Below, in pieces: positions 25,712 through 34,481 of a stretch of 64,000 bases of DNA. Position numbers and translations under genes: made by a program. The DNA lies in contig NZ_OOHJ01000022.1 in NCBI RefSeq assembly GCF_900323885.1, forward strand, positions 496,001 through 560,000, given 5' to 3'. The DNA comes from [Actinomadura] parvosata subsp. kistnae. Lineage in GTDB: Bacteria > Actinomycetota > Actinomycetes > Streptosporangiales > Streptosporangiaceae. Positions within the stretch are counted from its first letter, which is position 1; each line of letters begins with the position of its first letter. A model generated the notes under the pieces. That model was given only the letters and a program-made list of their open reading frames with translations. It was not told the origin of the DNA and did no database searches.

Positions 25712-28700
25712 ATGAGGATCTTCGATCCGATGATGTTCGTGGGGCTCGGCGGCACCGGCTGCCGGGTCGGGGTGGAGCTGGAGCGCTGGCTGCGTGACGA
25801 GCTGTGCGGTCCCGACGGCATGGACCTGATCAGGAACTTCAGCTGGCAGAACTACCAGCCCTACGAGCTGCCCTCCTGCCTGCAGTTCGTCTACGTCGAT
25901 CTCAACGAGGACGAGCTCAACCGCACCCGGCGCCGCGTCGTGCCGACCGAGCGGGAGCTGCCGGCGGCGGGCCGCACGGCGCATCTCATCCACGACGTGG
26001 TGCCCAGGTTCGACTCCTACCCGGAGGTGGCGCGCAGCCTGCGGGCCACGCTGGGCGACCACGTGAAGGACTGGCTGCCGCCGCGCGAGCAGGAGCCGCT
26101 GGTCGCGCCGCTGATGCGGGGCGCCGGGCAGCTCCCGACGGTGGCCAGGGCCGCCCTGTTCGAGCGCATGCGCCAGGGCGTCGAGCCGGTCGTGCACGGC
26201 ATCGAGACGGCGATCGGCGCGATCAGCAACTCCGGCAGCGAGCTGGCCGCGCTGGGCGGCCGGCTGCGGCGCACCTGCGACGTGTTCGTGGCCTTCTCCG
26301 TGGCGGGCGGCACCGGCAGCGGCATCTTCTACGACTACCTGCACCTCATCGGCGACGCCTTCGCCCGCAACCACATCAGGGCGCGCATCCACCCGCTGGT
26401 CGTGATGCCGTCGGCGTTCGTGGAGGGCAAGGGCGGCGGGCGGCGGGCCAGGCTGAACGCCGGGGCGAGCCTGCTCGACCTGTTCCGGCTGGTCGACGAC
26501 CAGAACGCGCCGCACGCGGGCACGCAGGTGGACGAGCAGGGCATCGTCGGCGAGCTGGGCGTGCGCTACCCGGGCAAGGGCGAGGTGCGCCTGGCGACCG
26601 GCACGGTGCAGACGGCGTTCCTGTTCACCATGCCGCCCGGCGTCGAGCGCGACGACCTGCACCGCTCGATCGCCTCGCTGATCGTCTCCCTGGCCGGCAC
26701 CCGGCCGAGCACGGCGGGCGAGGCCGTCGGCGGCATGGAGGACCGCGGCGAGTCGTCCTTCGCCGACGACTTCATCAACCGGGCCGTGGAGCGCGAGGTG
26801 CCGGCCGCCTCCGGCATCGGCAACCGGGGCGTGTCCACGGCGTTCGTCTCCTCGATGACCGTGCCGGTGGAGGAGCTGGCCGACCTGGTCAGCTCGCGGC
26901 TGCTGGCCCGCGCGGTGACGCAGCTCGGCGCGGTGCCGCCGGGCGCGGCCGAGAGCAACGTGGAGGAGATCCGGCGCATGTTCACCACCACCAACCTCGA
27001 GCCGCTCAACACGCGCGAGCCGCTGCCGCTGCCCGAGGCCCGCGCCGCGACCGGCGCGGCGGAGATCCAGAAGTCGCTGGCCAACCGGCTGCGCGCGATG
27101 GAGGACAACCTGGCCTCCCTGGAACGCCGGCTCAGCCGGGTCGTCCCGGCCATGGCCAAGGACATGGACGTGCGGCGCGGCGCCATGGAGGGGCTCGGCC
27201 ACGTCGATCCGTTCCGGCTGCGCCGAGTGGTGATGGGGCTGCCCGGCGACGTGCACGAGGCCGACAAGCTGGGCTTCGCCGGGCTGCTCGACCAGCGCAG
27301 GGCGCAGCCGCGCAAACCGTACGAGAACATGACGGAGGCGCCGCCGCAGCCGCGGCCGATGCGCGACCGGCTGCTCCGCAAGGTGCAGTGGAGCGACCCG
27401 GAGGTGCAGGCGTCGCTGCACGACCAGGACACCTGGTACCTGTGGCGCAGCCAGGCGCTCTGGCACCGGGCGTGGGCCGACCAGATGCCACGCTGGGAGC
27501 CGCTGCGCAAGCAGCTCATGCGCGAGGTGCGCGACTTCACCGAGGTGTTCGCCGAGCACGCCGACGCCGACCCCGAGCGGTTCGCCCGGCGCGCGGGCGA
27601 GCTGTACGAGACCCGCGTCGGCGTCTACCACCTGCTGCCGCCGGCGGGCGCCGAGTCGTTCTACGACGCGGTCGTGCGCCGCTTCGTGGACGTCTTCGTC
27701 GCCCGGCAGCTCCTGCGGCCGACCGACGGCGAGGCGGGCGTGGTGAACACGCTGATCGGGCCGGAGGGCTGGCGGCACGCGTACGACGTGGCCTGGCGCA
27801 CCGGCAAGCCGGTCGACGCGCTGGCCTGGGTGCGGGAGCGGCTGAAGCTGGAGGTGAAGAAGCTCTTCAGGGACCGCGACGAGGCCGCCCTGCTGGGCGA
27901 GCAGCCGCTGCTGCCGTCGCTGGCCGACATCCTCGCGCAGGCGGCGACGGGCGGCGGCGACGACCCGCACGTGCGGCAGTTCCAGCTCAAGCTGGCCGAC
28001 CTAGTGCCGGGCGGGTTCACCCCCGACGGCACGGGCGATCTGAAGGTGCTCGTCTCCTACCCGGCGCCGGCCAAGGACGTCGAGCTGGAGCGGTTCCTGA
28101 AGGACCGGATCGACCTGCCGGGCACGCCCGACTTCCGCAACATCGACGCCGACTCGGTGACGGTCGTGCAGATCCGCACCTCGATGAGCGTCACCCAGGT
28201 CCGGGAGCTGCGCGAGGTGCTGCACAGCTGGTCCGACGCCCTGCAGCACGAGCGGCCGCAAGACCATCTGAAATGGCGGCAGCGGCTCGGCTACGACTTC
28301 GGCTACCTCGCCACCACCGAGGAGCACCGGGTCCGCATCCTGCACCGGCTGCTCTGCCTGCTGTGGAACGGGCAGGTCAGCGTGGTCGAAGGCGAGCCGA
28401 GCTCGCCGCAGCGGATCCGCATCGACGTCGCGGGCGGCTCGATGACGCTGCCGCTGACCGGCTACGGCAAGGCGTCCTCGTGGCCGAGCATCCTGCGGGC
28501 CTACGAGCAGTGGGTGATCGGCGGCGACGAGGAGTTCCGCGGCCTGGTGAGCGAGCAGCTGATGAACGCCCTGCCGCAGGGCCTGGCGGGCACGCTCAGC
28601 ACCCCCCACCCGCTCTTCCACCAGGTGACCGGCATGGCCGCCGACCAGCTCGGCCTGCTGGAGATCATGATGCCGAAGCTGCCGTCGGGGGCGCGCAACC

Positions 28701-28825
28701 GGGCCGACCAGCTCGTCTCGTTCTGGGCCGGCACCCTGCCCGCCGCGCTCGACCTGCCCTTCGAACGGGTCGCCGAGGCCGTCGCCTACAACCTGCGCGA
28801 CCTGGACGCGCTCACCGGGGAGTGA
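25712..28825 (+). CDS. Tubulin/FtsZ-like GTPase-domain protein
   Basis: The 1037-residue protein starts MRIFDPMMFVGLGGTGCRVG, the first glycine-rich nucleotide loop of tubulin-like proteins. It carries the tubulin signature GGTGSG at 199-204 (FSVAGGTGSGIFYDY). It matches the large bacterial tubulin-like family (Tubulin_2 type), which is much longer than FtsZ or TubZ and is found mostly in multi-gene systems with vWA and GTPase partners. After the first ca. 450 residues the long C-terminal region is not assignable by eye. No membrane helix is seen. It may polymerise or act as a nucleotide switch. It is separated by two bases from the next gene, and the operon is continuous. Confidence 0.9.
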   Translation: MRIFDPMMFVGLGGTGCRVGVELERWLRDELCGPDGMDLIRNFSWQNYQPYELPSCLQFVYVDLNEDELNRTRRRVVPTERELPAAGRTAHLIHDVVPRFDSYPEVARSLRATLGDHVKDWLPPREQEPLVAPLMRGAGQLPTVARAALFERMRQGVEPVVHGIETAIGAISNSGSELAALGGRLRRTCDVFVAFSVAGGTGSGIFYDYLHLIGDAFARNHIRARIHPLVVMPSAFVEGKGGGRRARLNAGASLLDLFRLVDDQNAPHAGTQVDEQGIVGELGVRYPGKGEVRLATGTVQTAFLFTMPPGVERDDLHRSIASLIVSLAGTRPSTAGEAVGGMEDRGESSFADDFINRAVEREVPAASGIGNRGVSTAFVSSMTVPVEELADLVSSRLLARAVTQLGAVPPGAAESNVEEIRRMFTTTNLEPLNTREPLPLPEARAATGAAEIQKSLANRLRAMEDNLASLERRLSRVVPAMAKDMDVRRGAMEGLGHVDPFRLRRVVMGLPGDVHEADKLGFAGLLDQRRAQPRKPYENMTEAPPQPRPMRDRLLRKVQWSDPEVQASLHDQDTWYLWRSQALWHRAWADQMPRWEPLRKQLMREVRDFTEVFAEHADADPERFARRAGELYETRVGVYHLLPPAGAESFYDAVVRRFVDVFVARQLLRPTDGEAGVVNTLIGPEGWRHAYDVAWRTGKPVDALAWVRERLKLEVKKLFRDRDEAALLGEQPLLPSLADILAQAATGGGDDPHVRQFQLKLADLVPGGFTPDGTGDLKVLVSYPAPAKDVELERFLKDRIDLPGTPDFRNIDADSVTVVQIRTSMSVTQVRELREVLHSWSDALQHERPQDHLKWRQRLGYDFGYLATTEEHRVRILHRLLCLLWNGQVSVVEGEPSSPQRIRIDVAGGSMTLPLTGYGKASSWPSILRAYEQWVIGGDEEFRGLVSEQLMNALPQGLAGTLSTPHPLFHQVTGMAADQLGLLEIMMPKLPSGARNRADQLVSFWAGTLPAALDLPFERVAEAVAYNLRDLDALTGE

Positions 28826-28827
28826 GC

Positions 28828-30663
28828 ATGGTCGTGGTGATCGACCTCCGCAAGGAGGAGGTGACCAGGCTCGGGCCCCGGGTCCTGGTGGTGACCGACA
28901 CCGACCGGCTGGCCGGCGGGCAGCAGGCGCTCCAGGACATCCTCAGCTCGCGCCTGGTCAGGTCGGTGCTCGTGGTGGCGCTCGGCCCCGAGCCGCGCCT
29001 GCCGCCGGCGCTGAGCGGCGAGAGCCGCCGGGTGCTGTGGGTGGGCGACCCGTGCGGCATCCTGTGGAACGCCGACACCGGCGAGGCCGCGCACGGGCCC
29101 GGGGTCAGCTCGGAGGCCATCCTCATCGACCTGCTCTGCCAGCCCGAGGTGTTCGACCAGGTGGTCAACGAGCTGGGCGAGGTCCCGTACGGCACCGCCT
29201 CGCCCGGCTGGCGGATCGTGGCGGGCCGGATCGACCCCGAGGTGCTCGCGCAGGCGTTCACCGACGTGGCCGACCGCTTCGCCGGGCCGGTCCAGCAGGA
29301 CACCGCGGTCTTCGGCTCGCCGCTGGCCACGGCGCTGCCGGTGCTCAGCGGCGGCACGGACCTGCCCGCCGACCTGCTCGACGCGCTCGTCCCCGGCGGC
29401 CGGATGGACCGGCTCTACCGGCAGGCCCGCGACCGGCTCGACCGCGCCGGCCGGTCACTCGACGACCTCGGCTACTTCAGCACCGCCCCGGCCCGGGCGG
29501 CCGTCGCGGACGACGTGATCGCGGCCGGCCGGGCGCTGGCCGAGTTCCGCGACGCCGTCGCGCGGCTGTTCGCCGACGTCGACCACAGCGACGAGGACGC
29601 CGCCGACGTGCTGGCCGCCAACGGCGTCAAGTTCGCCGCCCCGGCCGGCATGGGGCACGCCGAGATCGTCGCCGAGCTGCGCGCCGACGTCGAGTCGGCG
29701 CTGGCCGAGCGCAAGAGCCTGGCACGGCTGGTCGCGCGGCTGCGGCTGCTGGCCGACCAGAGCGCCCCGATCGGCAGCGCCGCGTTCGTCCCCGGCTGCG
29801 CCCGCAGGTGCCCCGACGAGCTGCTCAACGAGCTGCACGCGCCCGCCGAGTTCCCCCCGGGGCTGCTCAACCGCTTCGTGTTCTGGCGGCGCTCGCGGGC
29901 GTCATGGCGCGAGCAGCTGGCGCTCGGCCCGGCCAGGACCGCGCTCGACGAGCTGCGCTCCCTGCTCGAACGGGTCGCCGCCAGCGAGTGGGCGCTGGGC
30001 CAGGCCCGCGTGCACACCTCCGACGCGGCCCGCACCGTCGCGGCGGCGCTGGCCGAGATCTGCGCGCAGGTGTCGGCGACGCTCACCGAATGGAGCCGGG
30101 CCGAGGCCGGGCAGGCCGCCGCCAGCCCGGCCCTGGACGAGGAGGTCACCGTGCGGCTGCGCGACCGCGGCGGCCAGCTGCGCGAGGTCATCACCGGCGA
30201 CCTGCTCGACGCCGTGACCGGCTGGCTCGACCCCGGCTGGCCGGCGCTGGAGCACGGCGACTACCGCGACGTGCAGACGGGGCTGGAGCGGCGGGTCGAC
30301 GAGACGCTGCGCCAGTACCGCTACCACCTGGCGCACCGGGGCGTGCAGGAGAAGCCCGAGTTCGGCACCGCCGACGCCGGCCGCCAGGAGCTGGTGGACG
30401 CCGTGTGGCGGCAGTCGCAGCAGGTCGTGCGCGCCTTGCAGGCCCCGCCCGGCGGGCAGATGCTGCAGCTGTGCGGCGACCGGGACCTGTCGCTGCTGCT
30501 GCGGCAGGCGTACGCGGTGCGGTTCGCGCCCAGGGCCGTACGCGGCCAGGGGAACCCGTCCGGAGTCGTGTGGACCCGGTCGGGCCAGTACGCCGGCACC
30601 CTTCGCCTGGTGCCGCTGCGTCCCGGGACGGTGGAGGAGAACTGGAGTGGTGATGGAGCCTGA
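28828..30663 (+). CDS. Uncharacterised protein of the vWA/tubulin system
   Basis: This 611-residue soluble protein was not recognised. The N-terminal ca. 110 residues look like an alpha/beta domain (RVLVVTDTDRLAGGQQALQD, then VLVVALGPEP and VLWVGDPCG). The remainder is mostly helical, with many charged Leu/Ala-rich stretches. There is a basic, Trp-containing segment FVFWRRSRASWREQ near 350, and a Trp-rich SGVVWTRSGQY end. No signal peptide or membrane helix is visible. It begins two bases after the tubulin-like stop, and its own end overlaps the pseudokinase start by 17 bases, so it belongs to the same operon. It could be the adaptor or effector of the system, but nothing in the sequence proves this. 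Confidence 0.8.
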   Translation: MVVVIDLRKEEVTRLGPRVLVVTDTDRLAGGQQALQDILSSRLVRSVLVVALGPEPRLPPALSGESRRVLWVGDPCGILWNADTGEAAHGPGVSSEAILIDLLCQPEVFDQVVNELGEVPYGTASPGWRIVAGRIDPEVLAQAFTDVADRFAGPVQQDTAVFGSPLATALPVLSGGTDLPADLLDALVPGGRMDRLYRQARDRLDRAGRSLDDLGYFSTAPARAAVADDVIAAGRALAEFRDAVARLFADVDHSDEDAADVLAANGVKFAAPAGMGHAEIVAELRADVESALAERKSLARLVARLRLLADQSAPIGSAAFVPGCARRCPDELLNELHAPAEFPPGLLNRFVFWRRSRASWREQLALGPARTALDELRSLLERVAASEWALGQARVHTSDAARTVAAALAEICAQVSATLTEWSRAEAGQAAASPALDEEVTVRLRDRGGQLREVITGDLLDAVTGWLDPGWPALEHGDYRDVQTGLERRVDETLRQYRYHLAHRGVQEKPEFGTADAGRQELVDAVWRQSQQVVRALQAPPGGQMLQLCGDRDLSLLLRQAYAVRFAPRAVRGQGNPSGVVWTRSGQYAGTLRLVPLRPGTVEENWSGDGA

Positions 30664-31633
30664 GCCGCTGGACTTCGACTCCCCCGAAGGCGACCCGGTG
30701 CGCTGGGAGGTGGAGGCGGAGCCGTGGCAGGACCCGTTCGAGCGGCGGATCACCCACCTCGCCTCCGGCACCAGGCTCGTGCAGCGGCGGGTGCCGCGCG
30801 CGGAGGGCCGCGACCGCGAGTACCTCTACGACCTGCTGGAGAACGAGGCCCGCATGGGCGCCCGGCTGCTGACCCGGCTGCGCCGCTCCTACCCGCCCGA
30901 GCTGCCCCGCCTCATCGGTTTCAGCCTCGACGAGGAGGAGCCGTTCGTGCTGCTGTACGACTACCGGGGCGAGCCGGTCAGCCGCTGGTTCGGCGCGCTG
31001 CTGATCAGCGAGCAGCGCACGCTGCAGGCGAGCCTGTTCCGCGCCGTGCGCATCCTGTCGGCCTGCGACATCGTGCACCGGCGCATCGAGCCGGCCACCG
31101 TGCGCTGGGACGGCACCACCGTGCAGCTCACCGACCTCAGCCACGCCACCCTGGCCGGCACCCGCCGGCTGCGCATGGGCGAGGCGCCCTACGCCTCCCC
31201 CGCGCAACGCTCCGGCGAGGGCGTCGCCTCCACCGCCGACGACCTGTGGAGCGCCGGCATGGTGATCTACCGTACGGTCACCGGCCGCGAGATCACCGGC
31301 GTGCCCGACCTGTCGGCCACCCCCGCGCTCCAGCCGCTCGCGGACGTCTTCTCCGGCTCGCCCCCGACGGCCCAGGAGGTGCTGGCGCGGCTGCGAGTGC
31401 CCGACCCCATGCAGTCGCTGCCCGTCGAGCGGGACCTCGGGCTGGAGGAGGGCCGCGCCGCCTTCGACCGGGCCCGCGAGGCCCGCCGCGAACCCGCCAC
31501 CGAGCAGGTCACCCGGACCCAGCCCGTGCCCGTCGATGAGGAGCCGGACAGGTCGCTGCCGTGGTGGGCCCGCTGGCTGCCGCTGGCCGTCCTGCTCGCC
31601 CTGCTCGTCGTCCTCTGGGTGGTGACCCGGTGA
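30647..31633 (+). CDS. Tail-anchored protein-kinase-like protein (pseudokinase)
   Basis: The 328-residue protein keeps the outline of a Ser/Thr kinase C-lobe, but with altered catalytic residues. The HRD motif reads HRRIEP (144-149), so the catalytic Asp is Arg. The DFG motif reads DLS (163-165), keeping only the metal-binding Asp. An activation-segment-like EAPYASPAQ (179-187) follows, then an ADDLWSAGMVIY helix. A VAIK-type lysine is not evident. A charged linker leads to a C-terminal membrane helix (about 303-325), placing the kinase fold in the cytosol. GTG 30647 has GGAGGAG seven bases upstream; ATG 30653 is an alternative. It probably serves as a binding module in signalling. Confidence 0.8.
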   Translation: MVMEPEPLDFDSPEGDPVRWEVEAEPWQDPFERRITHLASGTRLVQRRVPRAEGRDREYLYDLLENEARMGARLLTRLRRSYPPELPRLIGFSLDEEEPFVLLYDYRGEPVSRWFGALLISEQRTLQASLFRAVRILSACDIVHRRIEPATVRWDGTTVQLTDLSHATLAGTRRLRMGEAPYASPAQRSGEGVASTADDLWSAGMVIYRTVTGREITGVPDLSATPALQPLADVFSGSPPTAQEVLARLRVPDPMQSLPVERDLGLEEGRAAFDRAREARREPATEQVTRTQPVPVDEEPDRSLPWWARWLPLAVLLALLVVLWVVTR

Positions 31634-32634
31634 TCCTCTGCCCCATCTGCCTGCACGAGTTCGCCTGGAGCGAGGACGAGCTCTACGAGCGCACCCCCGC
31701 CGGGCAGTACCAGCCGCTCCACCTCGACAGCGTGAGCGGGCCGCGCCGGGAGGACCTGCTGCGGGCCGCCCACGTCCGCTGCCCCGCCCCCTTGTCGGAC
31801 CCCGGCCTCGAGCACCACCTGCCCTACACCTACGTCCGGCACGGCCGCCCCCTCGTGATCGGCCTGGTCGGCGGGCCCGAGACGGGCAAGACGCACCTGC
31901 TCGCCTCCATGATCGGCGCGATCGAGCAGGGCGGGCTGCGGCCCTACGGGCTGACCACCGACGCCGTGGACATCGAGCGGCACGCCGAGTACGTCAACTC
32001 GTACGTGCGGCCCCTCCTCGTCGAGCGGGTCGCGCTCAACCGCACCACCCACCGGGCCACCGCCGAGCCCGTCGACGCGCTGCTCGTCAACGACGGGCAG
32101 CACACCACCGCCGTCGCCTTCTTCGACATCGCCGGCGAGCTGCTGCGCAGCGCCACCCACGAGGCCACCAGGTTCGTGCCCGCCATCGGCGGGTTGCTGT
32201 TCGTCATCGACGCCGCCACCAAATCCGCCCGGATGGGCGACGAGTCGTTCCGCGCCGTCCTCGACCGGCTGCCCAAGACCGGCGGCCGGCTCGACATCCC
32301 CGCCGCCATCGCCGTCACCAAGAGCGACGCCGTACGCTTCCAGGCCCCCGTCGACACGTGGCTGTACGCCGAACCCGACCGGCTCGACCCGGCGGCCGTC
32401 CTGCGCGAGAGCCGCGACGTCTACGCCTACCTGCACCGGCGCGGGGCGCAGGCGTGGCTCAGCCCCTACGACAAATGCCGCAAGTGCACCCTGCACTTCG
32501 TCTCCGCGACCGGCGCCGCCGCCACCGAGGGCCGCTACCGGCGCGGCGTGCGGCCCCGCCGCGTCCTCGAACCCCTCATCTCGCTGTTCGCCATGACCGG
32601 CGTCCTGCGCGGCTACCCGGAGGTGGGCCTCTGA
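31630..32634 (+). CDS. Zinc-ribbon TRAFAC-type GTPase
   Basis: The 334-residue protein begins with a zinc-ribbon knuckle (ILCPICLHEF, Cys4 and Cys7); a partner Cys pair appears late, at CRKC (about 283-286). The GTPase core has a P-loop GGPETGKT (81-88), a G3-like DIAGE (166-170) and a G4-like TKSD (230-233). It resembles the GTPases named in NTP-dependent conflict systems (double-GTPase/TRAFAC types) that occur with vWA and GTPase-associated proteins. GTG 31630 overlaps the pseudokinase stop (GTGA), and its stop overlaps the next start (TGATG), so translation of the three genes is probably coupled. It is likely the central switch of the system. Confidence 0.85.
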   Translation: MILCPICLHEFAWSEDELYERTPAGQYQPLHLDSVSGPRREDLLRAAHVRCPAPLSDPGLEHHLPYTYVRHGRPLVIGLVGGPETGKTHLLASMIGAIEQGGLRPYGLTTDAVDIERHAEYVNSYVRPLLVERVALNRTTHRATAEPVDALLVNDGQHTTAVAFFDIAGELLRSATHEATRFVPAIGGLLFVIDAATKSARMGDESFRAVLDRLPKTGGRLDIPAAIAVTKSDAVRFQAPVDTWLYAEPDRLDPAAVLRESRDVYAYLHRRGAQAWLSPYDKCRKCTLHFVSATGAAATEGRYRRGVRPRRVLEPLISLFAMTGVLRGYPEVGL

Positions 32635-34474
32635 TGGGACGTTACGCCAGCGTCGACTGGATCCAGTTCGCATGGGACGAGCAGCACGGCGGGCTCGGGC
32701 CGGGACGCACCTCCCTGGAACGGACCGCAGGCTGGTACCACCAGCTCGGGCCCTGGCTCGACCCCGGGCCCGAGCCGGGCGTCAGCCTCTGCCGGCTCCT
32801 CGTGGACGGCCGCGTCGTCGTGCTCGCCCGCACCCGCACCGGCGGCGCCGACAGCCGGCGCACCATCCGCGTCCAGGCCTACCTCGGCGGCTCCGCCACC
32901 CAGCCCATGGCCATGCCGAACGTGCGCCAGACCCTCGCCCTCGCCTCCGGCTGGGCCGCCCGGCTGCCCGACGGCGACGAACCGCTCGACCTCGGCAAGC
33001 TGATCAGCTCGTACGACAGCGCGCGAGCCGCGCTCGACCGGGAGTCCAGGGCCGCCGCGCCGGCGCTCGCCCCCATCGTCGCCGAACGCCTGCGCCGCCC
33101 CCGCACACCCCTGTCCGTCGCCTCCGGCGGGAACCCGATCGTGCAGCTCTGGGGGCTGGTCGACATCCTCGACTACGCGCTCGGGCACTACCCCGAGACG
33201 TTCTCGACGTACGAGAGCGACGACCTCAAGCCAGGCGCCGAGATCATCTTCCTGCGGCAGTGGCCGGGGCCGTCCTCGCAGAGCTCCCACCGCACCCGGG
33301 TCGACTCCCGGCTGCCCGACCAGGGCGACACGTACGCCTCGATCGCGGCCATGCTCGTGGACGCGTACGCGCAGGATCGGCTCGTGGGGCTGGTCAAGCG
33401 GCTGGGGATCACCGACCGGACGCCGCTGGAGGAGCGGCTGCGGCGGCTCGCCTCCGCCACGAACGACTCGACCGCGGTGGTGGCCCGGGGCGCCCCGGAT
33501 GAGGGGGACGGGGACGAGCTGGTCTGGTCGCCGCAGCCTCCTGGCCCGGGGCGCTCCCAGCCGGTGGTGCCCGCCCAGGTCGAACACCCCCCACCATACG
33601 GAACCCCGCCCGGCCCGCCCCCCACGCCGGCGTCCCCGCAGGCGCCGGGCACGCACGTCGCGGGACAGACGGCGGAGCTGCAGCGCCCACGAGCGGCGGG
33701 CCAGGTGGCGGGCCAGTCACCGGGCGCCCAGCAGCGGCCCGCCGACACCGCCCGCGCCGCGCCCCGCACGCCGGAACCACGCACGAGGCGCCCGCCACCG
33801 GCACCACGGACCCGCACCCTCGCCCGGACACGCACCCGGGCCCGGAGGCGCACGCCGCAGAGCTCCGCTCCGGACACGAGGCCCGCACCGGCAGCGCGGC
33901 GGCCGGCGCGCCAGGCAGTGCGGCGGGCGGACTGCCGGGCGGCGCCTCGGGCGTCGTCACCGGCAGCGGGCCCGGCGGCGGCTCCGGGAGCGCGGTTGGC
34001 GGAGCAGCAGGCGGCGCAATGGGCAGCGCGGCAGGCGGCGCGGCGGCCAGCGCGGCGGGTGGCGGTCCCGCGAGCGGGGCAGGCAGTGCGGCGGGCGGCG
34101 GTCCTGGGAGCGCGGCGGGAGGTGGGGTGGGTGGGCGGCGGTATGCGGAGCAGGATGCGTTCGAGATGCTCTGCACCGACCTGACCCAGGCCACCTCCGC
34201 CAAGGACGTCACCGCGATCCTGCACGAACTGCGCACCTATGCGGCCAGGCGGCAGCCGGCCGAGGTGCGTGCGTGGCTGCCGCGCCTGATCCCCGTGCTG
34301 GAGGGGTTGCTGCCGGAGGCGCAGATCAACCCGTTCCTGCGGGCCCTTCTCGACCCCGACGCACCGTACCGGCCTGAGCGGTCGGGGTGGCTGGATCCGA
34401 AGTGGCTGGTCATCGTGGCGATGCTGGCCCTGTTGACGGTTCTCGTGGTGGTGACGCTGGTCGTCCTCGTGTAG
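32634..34474 (+). CDS. Tail-anchored GTPase-associated-like protein (frameshifted near 33.77 kb)
   Basis: The N-terminal ca. 280 residues form a globular domain (MGRYASVDWIQFAW, then CRLLVDGRVVVLARTRTGG and ALASGWAARLPDGDE). Its position after a GTPase gene recalls the GTPase-associated proteins of NTP-dependent conflict systems. A long Pro/Gly/Ala-rich linker follows. The frame as read stops at 34184, but one base out of phase the linker continues smoothly. It ends in a helical module (DAFEMLCTDLTQATSAKDVTAI) and a C-terminal membrane helix (IVAMLALLTVLVVVTLVVLV) at 34474. One added base, probably in CCCC near 33.76 kb, restores 613 residues. The family assignment is tentative; membrane anchoring is clear. 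Confidence 0.7.
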
Positions 34475-34481
34475 GGGGCGG

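Noticed and set aside
25436..27970. 844-codon minus-strand frame opposite the tubulin-like gene
   Set aside because: The composition is typical of an antisense shadow of high-GC coding DNA, with no domain or ribosome site.
25804..30663. 1619-codon plus-strand frame across the tubulin-like gene
   Set aside because: Its first two thirds are Arg/Ala/Pro-rich shadow sequence of the tubulin-like gene; only the end, from 28828, is a real gene.
23482..34474. Type VI/VII secretion or gas-vesicle cluster as an explanation for the vWA operon
   Set aside because: No sheath, Hcp, VgrG, FtsK/EccC ATPase, WXG100 or Gvp-like protein is present.
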